A DNA stretch of 64,000 bases from an uncultured Roseburia sp. (GTDB taxonomy: Bacteria; Bacillota; Clostridia; Lachnospirales; Lachnospiraceae), in NCBI GenBank assembly GCA_946002055.1, contig CAMFYL010000001.1, positions 62,001 to 126,000 on the forward strand, in the 5' to 3' direction. The notes under the pieces were generated by a model. It saw nothing but the letters and a program-made list of their open reading frames with translations, did not search any database and was not told the DNA's origin. The position numbers and the translations under genes were made by a program. This document shows positions 18,300 through 26,477 of this stretch, piece after piece (position 1 is the stretch's first letter; each line of letters starts with the position of its first letter).

Positions 18300-18617
18300 A
18301 TGATGGAGAAACTGAAGCAGTTGACAAAGAAACCCATAGTGGTTTTAGGTGCGTTTATTGTTGTTGCACTTGCTATGATTTTAATTAGTATTTTGGCACT
18401 GCACTTGCCAATCGTAGGTGTGTGTACCATTGTAATTTTGGAGGCGCTTCTTGCCGCATGTTTGAATCGTATACCGATTTGGATTCACGGCTTGATTATC
18501 ATTGCCCAGATTGTTGCAGGTATCGTGTTTGGTAAAATTGTATTTATGGTGTTGATGGCTGTCTTGTATGTAACAGCAGTAGCACTTTTGTATTTGTGGT
18601 CTCTTAAGGAGAACTAA
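18300..18617 (+). CDS. Small four-helix membrane protein of unknown function
   Basis: I do not recognise a family. The 105-residue product is almost wholly hydrophobic after a basic N-terminus (MEKLKQLTKKP). About three to four membrane segments can be drawn: near residues 13-33 (VVLGAFIVVALAMILISIL), 38-50, 60-75 (IHGLIIIAQIVAGIVFG) and 78-98. AGAGGAAGG precedes the start; a second in-frame ATG at 18303 is an equal alternative. Its own promoter lies at 18241. The stop is followed by queH after 6 bases, and the queH ribosome site lies in its last codons, so the two are probably co-transcribed. No functional link to queuosine is evident. Confidence 0.8.
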   Translation: MMEKLKQLTKKPIVVLGAFIVVALAMILISILALHLPIVGVCTIVILEALLAACLNRIPIWIHGLIIIAQIVAGIVFGKIVFMVLMAVLYVTAVALLYLWSLKEN

Positions 18618-18623
18618 GATACG

Positions 18624-19259
18624 ATGAAGCAGAATTATCAGTTACTGTTGGATAAGAAGTTGGATGAACTACAAAGACAGGGGAGGGTTCCCAAGTTGCT
18701 TTTGCACAGTTGTTGTGCACCATGCAGCAGTTATGTCTTGGAGTATTTGTCCAACTACTTTTCTATTACGGTATTTTACTACAATCCCAATATTTACCCG
18801 GAAGAAGAGTATGAGAAGCGTGTAAGAGAACAGCAGGAGTTCATAAGAAAGCTTCCTGCCAAGCATCCCATTTCTTTTTGTGAGGGCGCGTTTGATAAGG
18901 AACGCTTCTATGAGGTGACAAAGGGATTGGAACAGGAGCCGGAAGGTGGAATTCGCTGTGAGGCTTGTTTTCGCCTTCGCTTAGAGGAGAGTGCACTGCT
19001 TGCAAAAGAGATGGGGATGGATTATTTTACAACCACATTATCCATCAGTCCCATGAAAAATGCCCGGATACTGAATCAGATTGGATCGGAGATGGGAGAA
19101 AAGCACGGCGTAGAGTACCTTTTCTCAGATTTTAAAAAGAAAAATGGATTCAAGCGGTCGGTGGAGCTTTCTGAGGAGTATGATATGTATCGCCAGGATT
19201 ACTGCGGATGCGTGTATTCCTATCAGGAAAGACAGCGACAGAAGGAAGAGAGGATATAA
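18624..19259 (+). CDS. queH: Epoxyqueuosine reductase QueH
   Basis: Reduces epoxyqueuosine to queuosine in tRNA, the last step of the pathway, replacing QueG. The 211 residues show the QueH (formerly DUF208) cysteine set: LLHSCCAPCSSYVLEYL near residue 25, FYYNPNIYPEEEYEKR, GGIRCEACFRLRLEESA, TTTLSISPMKN and the terminal DYCGCVYSYQER. These cysteines bind the iron-sulfur cluster and iron. Length is typical. TAAGGAG upstream overlaps the preceding gene. Together with queA at 57272 it covers the two final steps of queuosine formation; preQ1 synthesis genes are not in the window. Confidence 0.93.
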   Translation: MKQNYQLLLDKKLDELQRQGRVPKLLLHSCCAPCSSYVLEYLSNYFSITVFYYNPNIYPEEEYEKRVREQQEFIRKLPAKHPISFCEGAFDKERFYEVTKGLEQEPEGGIRCEACFRLRLEESALLAKEMGMDYFTTTLSISPMKNARILNQIGSEMGEKHGVEYLFSDFKKKNGFKRSVELSEEYDMYRQDYCGCVYSYQERQRQKEERI

Positions 19260-19261
19260 TT

Positions 19262-20638
19262 ATGGCACAATTATGGGGAGGTCGTTTTACCAAGGCCACA
19301 GATGAATTGGTTTATGATTTTAATGCGTCCATTGGATTTGACCAGAGATTTTTTCAGGAAGATTTGATGGGAAGCAGAGCCCACGTTAAGATGCTTGCAA
19401 AGCAGGGGATTTTAACTGAGCAGGAAAGAGATGAGATTTTAGCAGGACTTGATGGTATCGAAGCTGATGTAAAGGAAGGTAAGCTTGAGATTACCAAGGA
19501 ATATGAGGATATTCACAGCTTTGTGGAGGCTAACTTGATTGATCGTATCGGGGATGCGGGAAAGAAGCTTCACACCGGAAGAAGCCGTAATGATCAGGTG
19601 GCACTTGATATGCGTCTTTATACGAGAAGCCAGGTGCAGCATACAGAAGAATTGTTGCATCATCTCTTGGAAACTATTTTACATATTATGGAAGAGAACA
19701 CAGAGACCATTATGCCGGGATTTACGCATCTGCAGAAGGCGCAGCCCATTACCCTGGCTCATCATATGGGAGCATACTTTGAGATGTTCCGCCGTGATGA
19801 GCTTCGTCTTAAGGATATCTATAAACGAATGAACTATTGTCCGTTGGGCTCCGGAGCTTTGGCAGGTACAACCTATCCTCTTGATCGAGAGTATACAGCG
19901 GAGCTCTTGGATTTCTTTGGCCCCACAGAGAACAGTATGGATGGCGTTTCTGACAGGGATTACTTACTTGAATATCTGTCAGCACTTTCCGTGATTATGA
20001 TGCATCTCAGCAGATTTTCTGAGGAGGTGATTATCTGGAACAGTAATGAGTATCGTTTTATTGAGATTGACGATGCATACAGCACCGGCAGCAGTATTAT
20101 GCCACAGAAGAAGAATCCGGATATTGCAGAACTTGTCCGTGGTAAGACAGGGCGTGTGTACGGGGCACTGATGTCACTGCTTACAACCATGAAGGGAATT
20201 CCTTTGGCATACAATAAGGATATGCAGGAAGACAAGGAGTTATCTTTTGACGCCATGGATACTGCCAATGGATGTATTCAGCTGTTTGATGGTATGCTGT
20301 CAACCATGACCTTCCTGAAGGACAATATGGAAGCCAGCGCCAAGAATGGATTTACCAATGCAACAGATGCAGCAGATTATCTGGTAAATCACGGTGTGCC
20401 ATTTCGGGATGCTCACGGCATTATCGGTCGTGTGGTCCTTTACTGTATCGAGAAGGATATGGCCATTGATGATATGTCATTGGAAGAATTACAGGCAATC
20501 AGCCCTGTGTTTGAAGCGGATATTTACGATGCCATTTCTATGGATACTTGCGTAAATAAGAGATTGACTATCGGTGCTCCCGGTAAGGAAGTGATGGAAA
20601 AAGCCATTGCAAGTTATAAGGCGTATTTGTCCAAGTAA
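19262..20638 (+). CDS. argH: Argininosuccinate lyase
   Basis: Splits argininosuccinate into arginine and fumarate, the last step of arginine synthesis. The start at 19262 (MAQLWGGRFTKATDEL) is the family's standard beginning; the track's start lies in queH. The fumarase-superfamily signature GSSIMPQKKNPDIAEL is intact, as are TGRSRNDQVALDMRL and GFTHLQKAQPITLAHH. It has 458 residues, as usual. GAGAGGATA lies upstream, and only 2 bases separate it from queH. argG is not adjacent. argR at 10295 could regulate it, though I see no clear ARG box. A terminator follows at 20654. Confidence 0.97.
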   Translation: MAQLWGGRFTKATDELVYDFNASIGFDQRFFQEDLMGSRAHVKMLAKQGILTEQERDEILAGLDGIEADVKEGKLEITKEYEDIHSFVEANLIDRIGDAGKKLHTGRSRNDQVALDMRLYTRSQVQHTEELLHHLLETILHIMEENTETIMPGFTHLQKAQPITLAHHMGAYFEMFRRDELRLKDIYKRMNYCPLGSGALAGTTYPLDREYTAELLDFFGPTENSMDGVSDRDYLLEYLSALSVIMMHLSRFSEEVIIWNSNEYRFIEIDDAYSTGSSIMPQKKNPDIAELVRGKTGRVYGALMSLLTTMKGIPLAYNKDMQEDKELSFDAMDTANGCIQLFDGMLSTMTFLKDNMEASAKNGFTNATDAADYLVNHGVPFRDAHGIIGRVVLYCIEKDMAIDDMSLEELQAISPVFEADIYDAISMDTCVNKRLTIGAPGKEVMEKAIASYKAYLSK

Positions 20639-20653
20639 TTGTTTAGATGATGG

Positions 20654-20683
20654 GGGCCAGGCTGTAGAAGTCTGGCCCTTTGT
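20654..20683 (+). terminator. Terminator after argH
   Basis: GGGCCAG pairs with CTGGCCC around an 11-base loop, then TTTGTT. The T-run is short. Confidence 0.65.
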
Positions 20684-20752
20684 TCACATCTTACAAAAGA
20701 TGAGTAAAAATACAAAAGCCTTTGTATAAAATGTGGGAAATGGGAAATGTCC

Positions 20753-20781
20753 TTGCATTTTTTCCGAGAATCCCATAATAT
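20753..20781 (+). promoter_or_regulatory. Promoter of asd
   Basis: TTGCAT (20753-20758), 17 bp, TAATAT (20776-20781). The leader to the asd start is about 45 bases and is too short for a lysine riboswitch or T-box. Confidence 0.5.
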
Positions 20782-20833
20782 ATTGTACTAGAACGACAGT
20801 TGTTCGCCAAAGACGGACAGTAAGGAGAAGATA

Positions 20834-21925
20834 ATGAGCGAAAAATTAAAAGTAGGTATTTTAGGTGGAACAGGAATGGTTGGACAGAGATTTATCTCTC
20901 TCTTGGAAAATCATCCATGGTTTGAAGTGACAACAATTGCAGCCAGCCCAAGAAGTGCTGGATTGACATATGAAGAGGCAGTTGGGGGACGCTGGAAAAT
21001 GGACACTCCAATGCCGGAAGCAGTTAAGAACATTGTTGTAAAGAATGTTAACGAAGTTGAGGCAGTTGCTGCTGAGGTTGATTTCGTATTCTCTGCAGTA
21101 GATATGACAAAGGACGAGATTAAGGCTATCGAAGAAGCATACGCTAAGACAGAGACACCGGTTGTTTCTAACAACAGTGCCCACAGATGGACACCGGACG
21201 TTCCTATGGTAGTTCCGGAGATTAATCCGGATCATATGAATGTTATCGAATTTCAGAAGAAGAGACTTGGAACAACAAGAGGTTTCGTTGCAGTTAAGCC
21301 AAACTGTTCCATTCAGTCCTATGCTCCGGTTCTTACAGCATGGAAAGAATTCGAGCCATATGAGGTAGTAGCTACCACATATCAGGCAATCTCCGGAGCC
21401 GGTAAGACCTTTAAGGATTGGCCGGAGATGGAAGGCAACATTATCCCATTCATCGGTGGTGAGGAAGAGAAAAGTGAGAAAGAGCCTCTTCGCATCTGGG
21501 GTCATATTGATGAGGAGAAGGGTGAGATTGTTCCTGCAGAGGGACCGGTGATTACTTGCCAGTGTATCCGTGTACCGGTATTGAATGGCCACACAGCAGC
21601 AGTATTTGTAAAATTTAAGAAGAATCCTACCAAGGAGCAGTTGATTGCAGCGTTAGAGAATTATTCAGGAGTACCACAGGAGTTGAATCTTCCTAGTGCA
21701 CCAAAGCAGTTCATCCGCTACATGGAAGAGGATAACCGTCCACAGGTTTCCTTGGATGTAAACTATGAGAATGGTATGGGCATCAACGTAGGCCGTCTCC
21801 GTGAGGACACCGTATACGATTGGAAGTTTGTGGGTCTTTCCCACAACACTGTAAGAGGTGCAGCCGGTGGGGCGGTTCTCTGCGCCGAACTTTTGAAAGC
21901 TCAGGGATACATTACAAAGAAATAA
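20834..21925 (+). CDS. asd: Aspartate-semialdehyde dehydrogenase
   Basis: NADPH-dependent reduction of aspartyl phosphate to aspartate semialdehyde, the branch point for lysine/diaminopimelate, threonine and methionine. The Rossmann motif LGGTGMVGQRF opens the protein and the active-site cysteine is in VAVKPNCSIQSYAP; QAISGAGKTFKDWPEM and the C-terminal GLSHNTVRGAAGG (as VGLSHNTVRGAAGGAV) follow. The 363-residue length and this pattern fit the archaeal/fungal-type branch rather than the E. coli type; this branch is common in Clostridia. TAAGGAGAAGATA gives the ribosome site. It is a single-gene unit with a promoter upstream and a long hairpin downstream. Confidence 0.96.
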   Translation: MSEKLKVGILGGTGMVGQRFISLLENHPWFEVTTIAASPRSAGLTYEEAVGGRWKMDTPMPEAVKNIVVKNVNEVEAVAAEVDFVFSAVDMTKDEIKAIEEAYAKTETPVVSNNSAHRWTPDVPMVVPEINPDHMNVIEFQKKRLGTTRGFVAVKPNCSIQSYAPVLTAWKEFEPYEVVATTYQAISGAGKTFKDWPEMEGNIIPFIGGEEEKSEKEPLRIWGHIDEEKGEIVPAEGPVITCQCIRVPVLNGHTAAVFVKFKKNPTKEQLIAALENYSGVPQELNLPSAPKQFIRYMEEDNRPQVSLDVNYENGMGINVGRLREDTVYDWKFVGLSHNTVRGAAGGAVLCAELLKAQGYITKK

Positions 21926-21937
21926 ACTCTTAAATAA

Positions 21938-22015
21938 AAAAGAGCCATTGGGGACGGGTACAAATGGCACCAATTCATTGGTTGCCAGAGGTACCTGTCC
22001 CTTCAATGGCTCTTT
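21938..22015. repeat. Long REP-like hairpin, also a bidirectional terminator
   Basis: AAAGAGCCATTG at the left pairs with CAATGGCTCTTT at the right. Inside, GGGAC/GTCCC, GGTAC/GTACC and ATGGCACCAA with TTGGTTGCCA continue a stem of about 35 bp with small bulges. It lies between convergent asd and the hemerythrin gene and ends in T-runs on both strands. It is far longer than needed for termination, so it may be a dispersed palindromic repeat. Confidence 0.7.
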
Positions 22016-22017
22016 CT

Positions 22018-22836
22018 CTATGCAGGAATGCATTTGTCTGTCTTTAAGATATGGTTGATGAGCCAACCAAGCAGGAACTCAATCAGGCTCCTGAGATATT
22101 CATCAGGTTGCATACGCAATTGCTCCTCGTTGATTTCATCCAGCTCTGCAATAAAGGCGGCGTGAGCCCGCTGTTGTGCCTCCAAACCTTCATATCCAAT
22201 GCTGCGCATATAGTTTTCTTCGTCGGCAAAATGTTTATGAGTGTAGTCCCTCAACTCGCCCAGAATGCGAAGAATTTCAGGAATGTCCACCTCGGATACG
22301 CCATTTCGAAGCAAATCTACCACTTTACCGGTGATGGCAAAGAGCATTCTATGCTCTTCATCTACAAGAGGAATTCCTGTGAGATATTCCTCTGTAAATT
22401 CGCATGGGTTATCCCGCATCATCCACTCCTCCAGTGGCTCCAACTTGCCTATCATAATATCGCTTCCCAAAATGTGATGGTAAAGCCATTTAGCAAGATA
22501 AGACAGAGTGGTTTCCAACACTTTCTCTTGCTCCTCATTGGTCTCCAGTGCTTTAGAACTCAGTTCCCAAATCATAGAGCGGAATTGATCATGCTGTACC
22601 CGCTGTATAATAATCTCCGGGTCTCGAATGCTTTTCATATATTCTTCTTCCCTACTAAAATGCATATTGGCATAATCCAGCAATTCGTCAAAAAGTTCTT
22701 TGATGGCATCGTATTTGTCCGGCATAAAGTCATTGTTCAAAAGGGTGATACCACGGTTAATCAAATCGAAAAGATGCTGGTGGTCATTGTCAATTGCTTC
22801 TGTGCCAATAAGGCAATCCTTTGTAAATTTAAACAT
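22018..22836 (-). CDS. Bacteriohemerythrin with two tandem hemerythrin domains
   Basis: Binds dioxygen at non-haem di-iron sites; in anaerobes this can serve oxygen sensing, storage or detoxification. The start at 22836 (MFKFTKDCLIGTEA) is chosen because AGGAGG lies 6 bases before it. Each half of the 272-residue protein has a full ligand set. The first half has DNDHQHLFDLINRG, MHFSREEEYM, HDQF and YHHILGSD. The second has VDEEHRMLFAITG, KHFADEENYM, AHAAF and NHILKTD. Most bacteriohemerythrins have one domain of about 135 residues, so this is a duplication. There is no membrane or signalling segment. It has its own promoter and stands divergent from the NTPase-like gene. Confidence 0.93.
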   Translation of the reverse strand: MFKFTKDCLIGTEAIDNDHQHLFDLINRGITLLNNDFMPDKYDAIKELFDELLDYANMHFSREEEYMKSIRDPEIIIQRVQHDQFRSMIWELSSKALETNEEQEKVLETTLSYLAKWLYHHILGSDIMIGKLEPLEEWMMRDNPCEFTEEYLTGIPLVDEEHRMLFAITGKVVDLLRNGVSEVDIPEILRILGELRDYTHKHFADEENYMRSIGYEGLEAQQRAHAAFIAELDEINEEQLRMQPDEYLRSLIEFLLGWLINHILKTDKCIPA

Positions 22837-22874
22837 ATTCATCCTCCTGTATACTGGAAAATTCACGTATTATC

Positions 22875-22902
22875 ATTATAGCACAATGGTTGAGATGCGC
22901 AA
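22875..22902 (-). promoter_or_regulatory. Promoter of the hemerythrin gene
   Basis: Minus-strand TTGCGC (22897-22902), 16 bp, perfect TATAAT (22875-22880), 39 bases before the start codon. Confidence 0.65.
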
Positions 22903-22944
22903 TGATGAGTCGGTGAATATGGAAGGGATGAGTGCCAATGGCTC

Positions 22945-22973
22945 TTGTGTAATGAACGAAATTTCGTTATAAT
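22945..22973 (+). promoter_or_regulatory. Promoter of the NTPase-topB unit with palindromic operator
   Basis: TTGTGT (22945-22950), 17 bp, TATAAT (22968-22973). The spacer holds the perfect 14-bp palindrome AACGAAATTTCGTT (22955-22968), a position where a bound repressor would block polymerase. The regulator is unknown. Confidence 0.65.
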
Positions 22974-23032
22974 AAATATTGCTTTTTTTAAATGAAGATT
23001 TAGTAAATGAAAGGTATTCTTGGGGACGAAAC

Positions 23033-24394
23033 ATGATTACAAGAGTGGCAGAGTACAAAAGATTAGAAGAAATGTATCAGGAGAGTGGCAATCAGTTGTA
23101 CATATTATATGGGCGCAATGGATGTGGTATGGACACGCTGATCAAACTGTTTTGTAAGGAGAAGAAGTCCTTCTATTACAAGGCACGCAATGCTTCTCCC
23201 AAGGAGCAGTTGCATCAGATGCAGAGAGAGATTGAGAGGCAGTTTGGCACAACGCTTTCAAAGGATACATATGACGAGTGTTTCAATCGTATTAAGAGTG
23301 GAGACCCCACAAAACTTGTGGTGGTTATCGATGGCTTTGATAAGATTGTAAAGAAGGATGCGTCCTTTTTTGAAAGTATTCTGAAACTGAAGGCGAAGCG
23401 CCTTTATCCGGGACCGGTTATGATTCTATTGTGCAACTCCAGCATTCCATGGACAAAAAAGGATATGGCCGCTTGTCTTGGTGAGGGAATATCAAAGGTC
23501 AACGGCTTGGTGAAGCTTGATGATATGAAATTTCTGGATGTTGTTCGTGCCTTTCCGGAATATTCTGTGGCTCAGTGTGTGGAGACTTATGGCATCATTG
23601 GCGGTGTGCCGGATTATCTCAATCGCTGGAATGGGAAGAAGACGATTAAGGAGAATATATGCAATAACATTTTGCGTCCTCAGGGATATTTGTTTTCTGA
23701 GGCGGAAGATTTTATTCGTGGTGAATTGCGAGAATTATCTGTGTATGACACGATTTTAGCATCCATTGCCGCCGGCAATGAGAAATTAAATGATTTGTTT
23801 GCCGATACGGGATATTCCAGAGCTAAGATTAGTGTATATATGAAGAACTTGGCTGCATTTGACGTTATCGAAAAAATAGTATCCTTTGAGACAGGCGGAT
23901 GGGACAATGCAAAAAAAGGTGTCTATCACATCGGCAATCATTACGTGAATTTCTGGTTCACCTTCTTGTATCCCAATTTGTCTGACCTTTACACCATGAG
24001 CCCGGAGGAGTTTTACGATGCTCACATCAAGGATGATTTAGATGACTATTTGAATCAGTATTTTGTCAGCGTCTGTACGGAATATTTGCAGCTGTTAAAT
24101 CAGGTTGGTCAGGTGCCGATTCGCCTGTCAAAGATGGGAACCTGGGTTGGTAAAATGGGTACCATCGATATCATTGGACAGAATGAACAGCGTGACAATG
24201 TGGTTGGTATTTGCAACTGGAAAGAAAAAAAACTCTCTTATGAGAGTTACCAGCAGCTACTTGCCACCATGAAGAAGGCAAAGATTACGGCAAAGGTTAT
24301 CTATCTGTTCTCAGCAAAGAAATTTGATGATAGATTGGTTGAACTTGCAAAGGACAATCCACAGATTGTTCTGGTAGATATGACGGAATTATAA
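23033..24394 (+). CDS. Degenerate AAA-type NTPase with DUF234-like C-terminal domain
   Basis: Resembles the archaeal-type ATPase/DUF234 family: an N-terminal P-loop domain, winged-helix middle (LNDLFADTGYSRAKISVYMKNL; part: GYSRAKISVYMKNLAAFDVI), and a C-terminal PD-(D/E)XK-like domain. The start at 23033 (MITRVAEYKRLEEM) fits the family; the track start adds 18 residues. Key residues are missing. The Walker A equivalent is GRNGCGMDT, without Lys-Thr. Walker B is VVVIDGFDKI, without the catalytic Glu. The nuclease-like motif reads TIDIIGQ then VGICNWKEK, where the family has E-C-K. The 453-residue protein is otherwise intact, so it probably lost catalysis but kept binding. topB follows after 12 bases. 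Function is unknown. Confidence 0.8.
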   Translation: MITRVAEYKRLEEMYQESGNQLYILYGRNGCGMDTLIKLFCKEKKSFYYKARNASPKEQLHQMQREIERQFGTTLSKDTYDECFNRIKSGDPTKLVVVIDGFDKIVKKDASFFESILKLKAKRLYPGPVMILLCNSSIPWTKKDMAACLGEGISKVNGLVKLDDMKFLDVVRAFPEYSVAQCVETYGIIGGVPDYLNRWNGKKTIKENICNNILRPQGYLFSEAEDFIRGELRELSVYDTILASIAAGNEKLNDLFADTGYSRAKISVYMKNLAAFDVIEKIVSFETGGWDNAKKGVYHIGNHYVNFWFTFLYPNLSDLYTMSPEEFYDAHIKDDLDDYLNQYFVSVCTEYLQLLNQVGQVPIRLSKMGTWVGKMGTIDIIGQNEQRDNVVGICNWKEKKLSYESYQQLLATMKKAKITAKVIYLFSAKKFDDRLVELAKDNPQIVLVDMTEL

Positions 24395-24406
24395 AGGAAG
24401 ACAGAT

Positions 24407-26464
24407 ATGGCAAAATCCCTTTTTATAGCGGAAAAGCCCAGTGTTGCAAGAGAATTTGCAAAGGCTTTAAAGGAAAACATGCAAAACCGTGATGGCTATA
24501 TGGAAAGCGAGAATGCAGTGGTAACGTGGTGCGTGGGTCATCTGGTTACCATGAGCTATCCGGAAGCATACGACGAAAAATATAAAAAATGGCGTCTTGA
24601 CACCTTGCCTTTTTTACCGGAGGAGTTTAAATACGAGGTGATCGAGAGCGCTGCAAAACAATATGGTATTGTAGCAGGTCTTCTCAATCGGGAAGATGTA
24701 ACTACCATTTATGTCTGCACCGACTCGGGACGAGAGGGAGAGTACATTTATCGTCTGGTGGAGCAGATGGCGGGTGTGTCCGGAAAAGAGCGAAAACGCG
24801 TGTGGATTGACTCCCAGACAGAGGAGGAGATTCTTCGTGGCATCAAAGAGGCCAAGGACTTGTCAGAATATGATCATCTCTCGGATGCGGCATATTTACG
24901 GGCCAAGGAAGATTATTTGATGGGTATTAACTTTTCCCGTCTGCTGGCCCTTCGCTACGGTAATTCCATGGCGAACTTTCTGAACGTAAAATATTGCAAA
25001 GTATCTGTAGGCCGCGTAATGACATGCGTTCTCGGCATGGTAGTTCGCAGAGAGCGAGAGATTCGAGATTTTGTGAAGACACCATTTTACCGAGTACTAT
25101 CTCATGTGGAAGTGGGGGCAGCCACCTTACATATGGAATGGAAGGCTGTGGTGGGCTCCAAATATGAGAACTCACCACTCCTCTATAAGGAAAATGGATT
25201 TAAAGAGCGACAGTCTGCGGTGAATCTCATTGAAGAGACTTTGGAAATGGAGTCAGGTGCGGCAAAGTTTGATGATGACAATGTAACAGTCGGACGGCGG
25301 GAGGCTGTCATTGAAAAGATTGAGAAAAAGCCGGAGAAGAAGAATCCGCCAATGCTTTATAATCTGGCCGAGTTGCAAAACGACTGCTCTAAGTTTTTCA
25401 AAATCAGTCCCGATGAGACCCTTGCCATCGTACAGGAACTCTATGAGAAAAAACTGGTGACCTATCCTAGAACGGATGCCAGAGTGCTATCAACAGCAGT
25501 GGCAAAGGAGATAGGGAAAAATATCAGTGGTCTTCAGGCCATTCCCGGTTTGCAACCATTTGTGGCAGAGATTATGTCCGGCGACAGCTATAAGAATATT
25601 GCAAAGACCAAGTACACAAACGACAAGCAGATTACAGACCATTATGCCATTATTCCAACCGGTCAGGGCATCGGTGCCATTAAGGGCCTAAACAGCAGAG
25701 CGGTGCATGTATATGAAGCAATCTGTCGACGATTCCTTGCAATCTTTTTCCCGGCGGCCACTTACGAAAAGTTAAACTTATCAATTAAGGTGGGAACAGA
25801 GTATTTCTTTGCAACGGAGAAATACCTAAAAGAACCGGGATACCTTAAAGCAATGGAATACTCTTTTAAGAAAAAGAAGACGGATGCAGCCGGTGAGACC
25901 ACAGAGAATGATGATGCAGAAGAGGATGACAATGCCAATGTAAATATGGCAGAGATTATTGCCGGTATCAAAAAAGGTGATGTGGTTCCCATAACTGCAA
26001 TGCAGATTAAGGAGGGAGAGACGTCACCGCCAAAACGCTACAATTCCGGAGCTATGATTCTTGCTATGGAAAATGCGGGGCAACTGATTGAGGACGAAGA
26101 GCTTCGTGCTCAAATTAAGGGTAGCGGTATTGGTACTTCTGCCACAAGAGCAGAGATTTTAAAGAAACTGGTGAATAACGAGTATTTGGCTCTGAACAAA
26201 AAAACGCAGATATACACACCAACCCTGCAGGGGGAGATGCTTTATGATGTGGTAAATGCATCCATTCCATCTCTCTTGAATCCGGAGCTTACCGCAAGTT
26301 GGGAAAAGGGACTGACGTATGTGGCAGAGGGTGATATCACAGCCCAGGAATATATGGATAAGCTTGAGACCTTTATCAAGCAAAAAACAGCAAGGGTGCT
26401 GGCTAACAACAACCAGTATCAGATGCGAAATCAATACCAAAACATTGCTAAATTTTATAAATAG
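24407..26464 (+). CDS. topB: DNA topoisomerase III
   Basis: Type IA topoisomerase that passes single strands and resolves hemicatenanes during replication and recombination. The 685 residues start with the TOPRIM domain (SLFIAEKPSVAREFAKAL, then CTDSGREGEYIYRLVEQ with the metal-binding acidic residues) and contain the active-site tyrosine in LVTYPRTDARVLS. GSGIGTSATRAEILKKLV is a typical topoisomerase III block. The C-terminus has no zinc finger, as expected for TopB rather than TopA. A low-complexity acidic insert (ENDDAEEDDNANVN) lies near residue 510. It follows the degenerate NTPase by 12 bases and precedes the beta-helix gene by 13, so all three appear to form one operon. Confidence 0.95.
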   Translation: MAKSLFIAEKPSVAREFAKALKENMQNRDGYMESENAVVTWCVGHLVTMSYPEAYDEKYKKWRLDTLPFLPEEFKYEVIESAAKQYGIVAGLLNREDVTTIYVCTDSGREGEYIYRLVEQMAGVSGKERKRVWIDSQTEEEILRGIKEAKDLSEYDHLSDAAYLRAKEDYLMGINFSRLLALRYGNSMANFLNVKYCKVSVGRVMTCVLGMVVRREREIRDFVKTPFYRVLSHVEVGAATLHMEWKAVVGSKYENSPLLYKENGFKERQSAVNLIEETLEMESGAAKFDDDNVTVGRREAVIEKIEKKPEKKNPPMLYNLAELQNDCSKFFKISPDETLAIVQELYEKKLVTYPRTDARVLSTAVAKEIGKNISGLQAIPGLQPFVAEIMSGDSYKNIAKTKYTNDKQITDHYAIIPTGQGIGAIKGLNSRAVHVYEAICRRFLAIFFPAATYEKLNLSIKVGTEYFFATEKYLKEPGYLKAMEYSFKKKKTDAAGETTENDDAEEDDNANVNMAEIIAGIKKGDVVPITAMQIKEGETSPPKRYNSGAMILAMENAGQLIEDEELRAQIKGSGIGTSATRAEILKKLVNNEYLALNKKTQIYTPTLQGEMLYDVVNASIPSLLNPELTASWEKGLTYVAEGDITAQEYMDKLETFIKQKTARVLANNNQYQMRNQYQNIAKFYK

Positions 26465-26477
26465 GGAGGAAGATTCC

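Noticed and set aside
20861-21592. 243-residue minus-strand ORF
   Set aside because: Antisense to asd; Cys/Ser/Asn-rich translation with no recognisable motif, a shadow frame.
22051-22881. 276-residue plus-strand ORF
   Set aside because: Antisense to the hemerythrin gene, whose both domains show full metal ligands.
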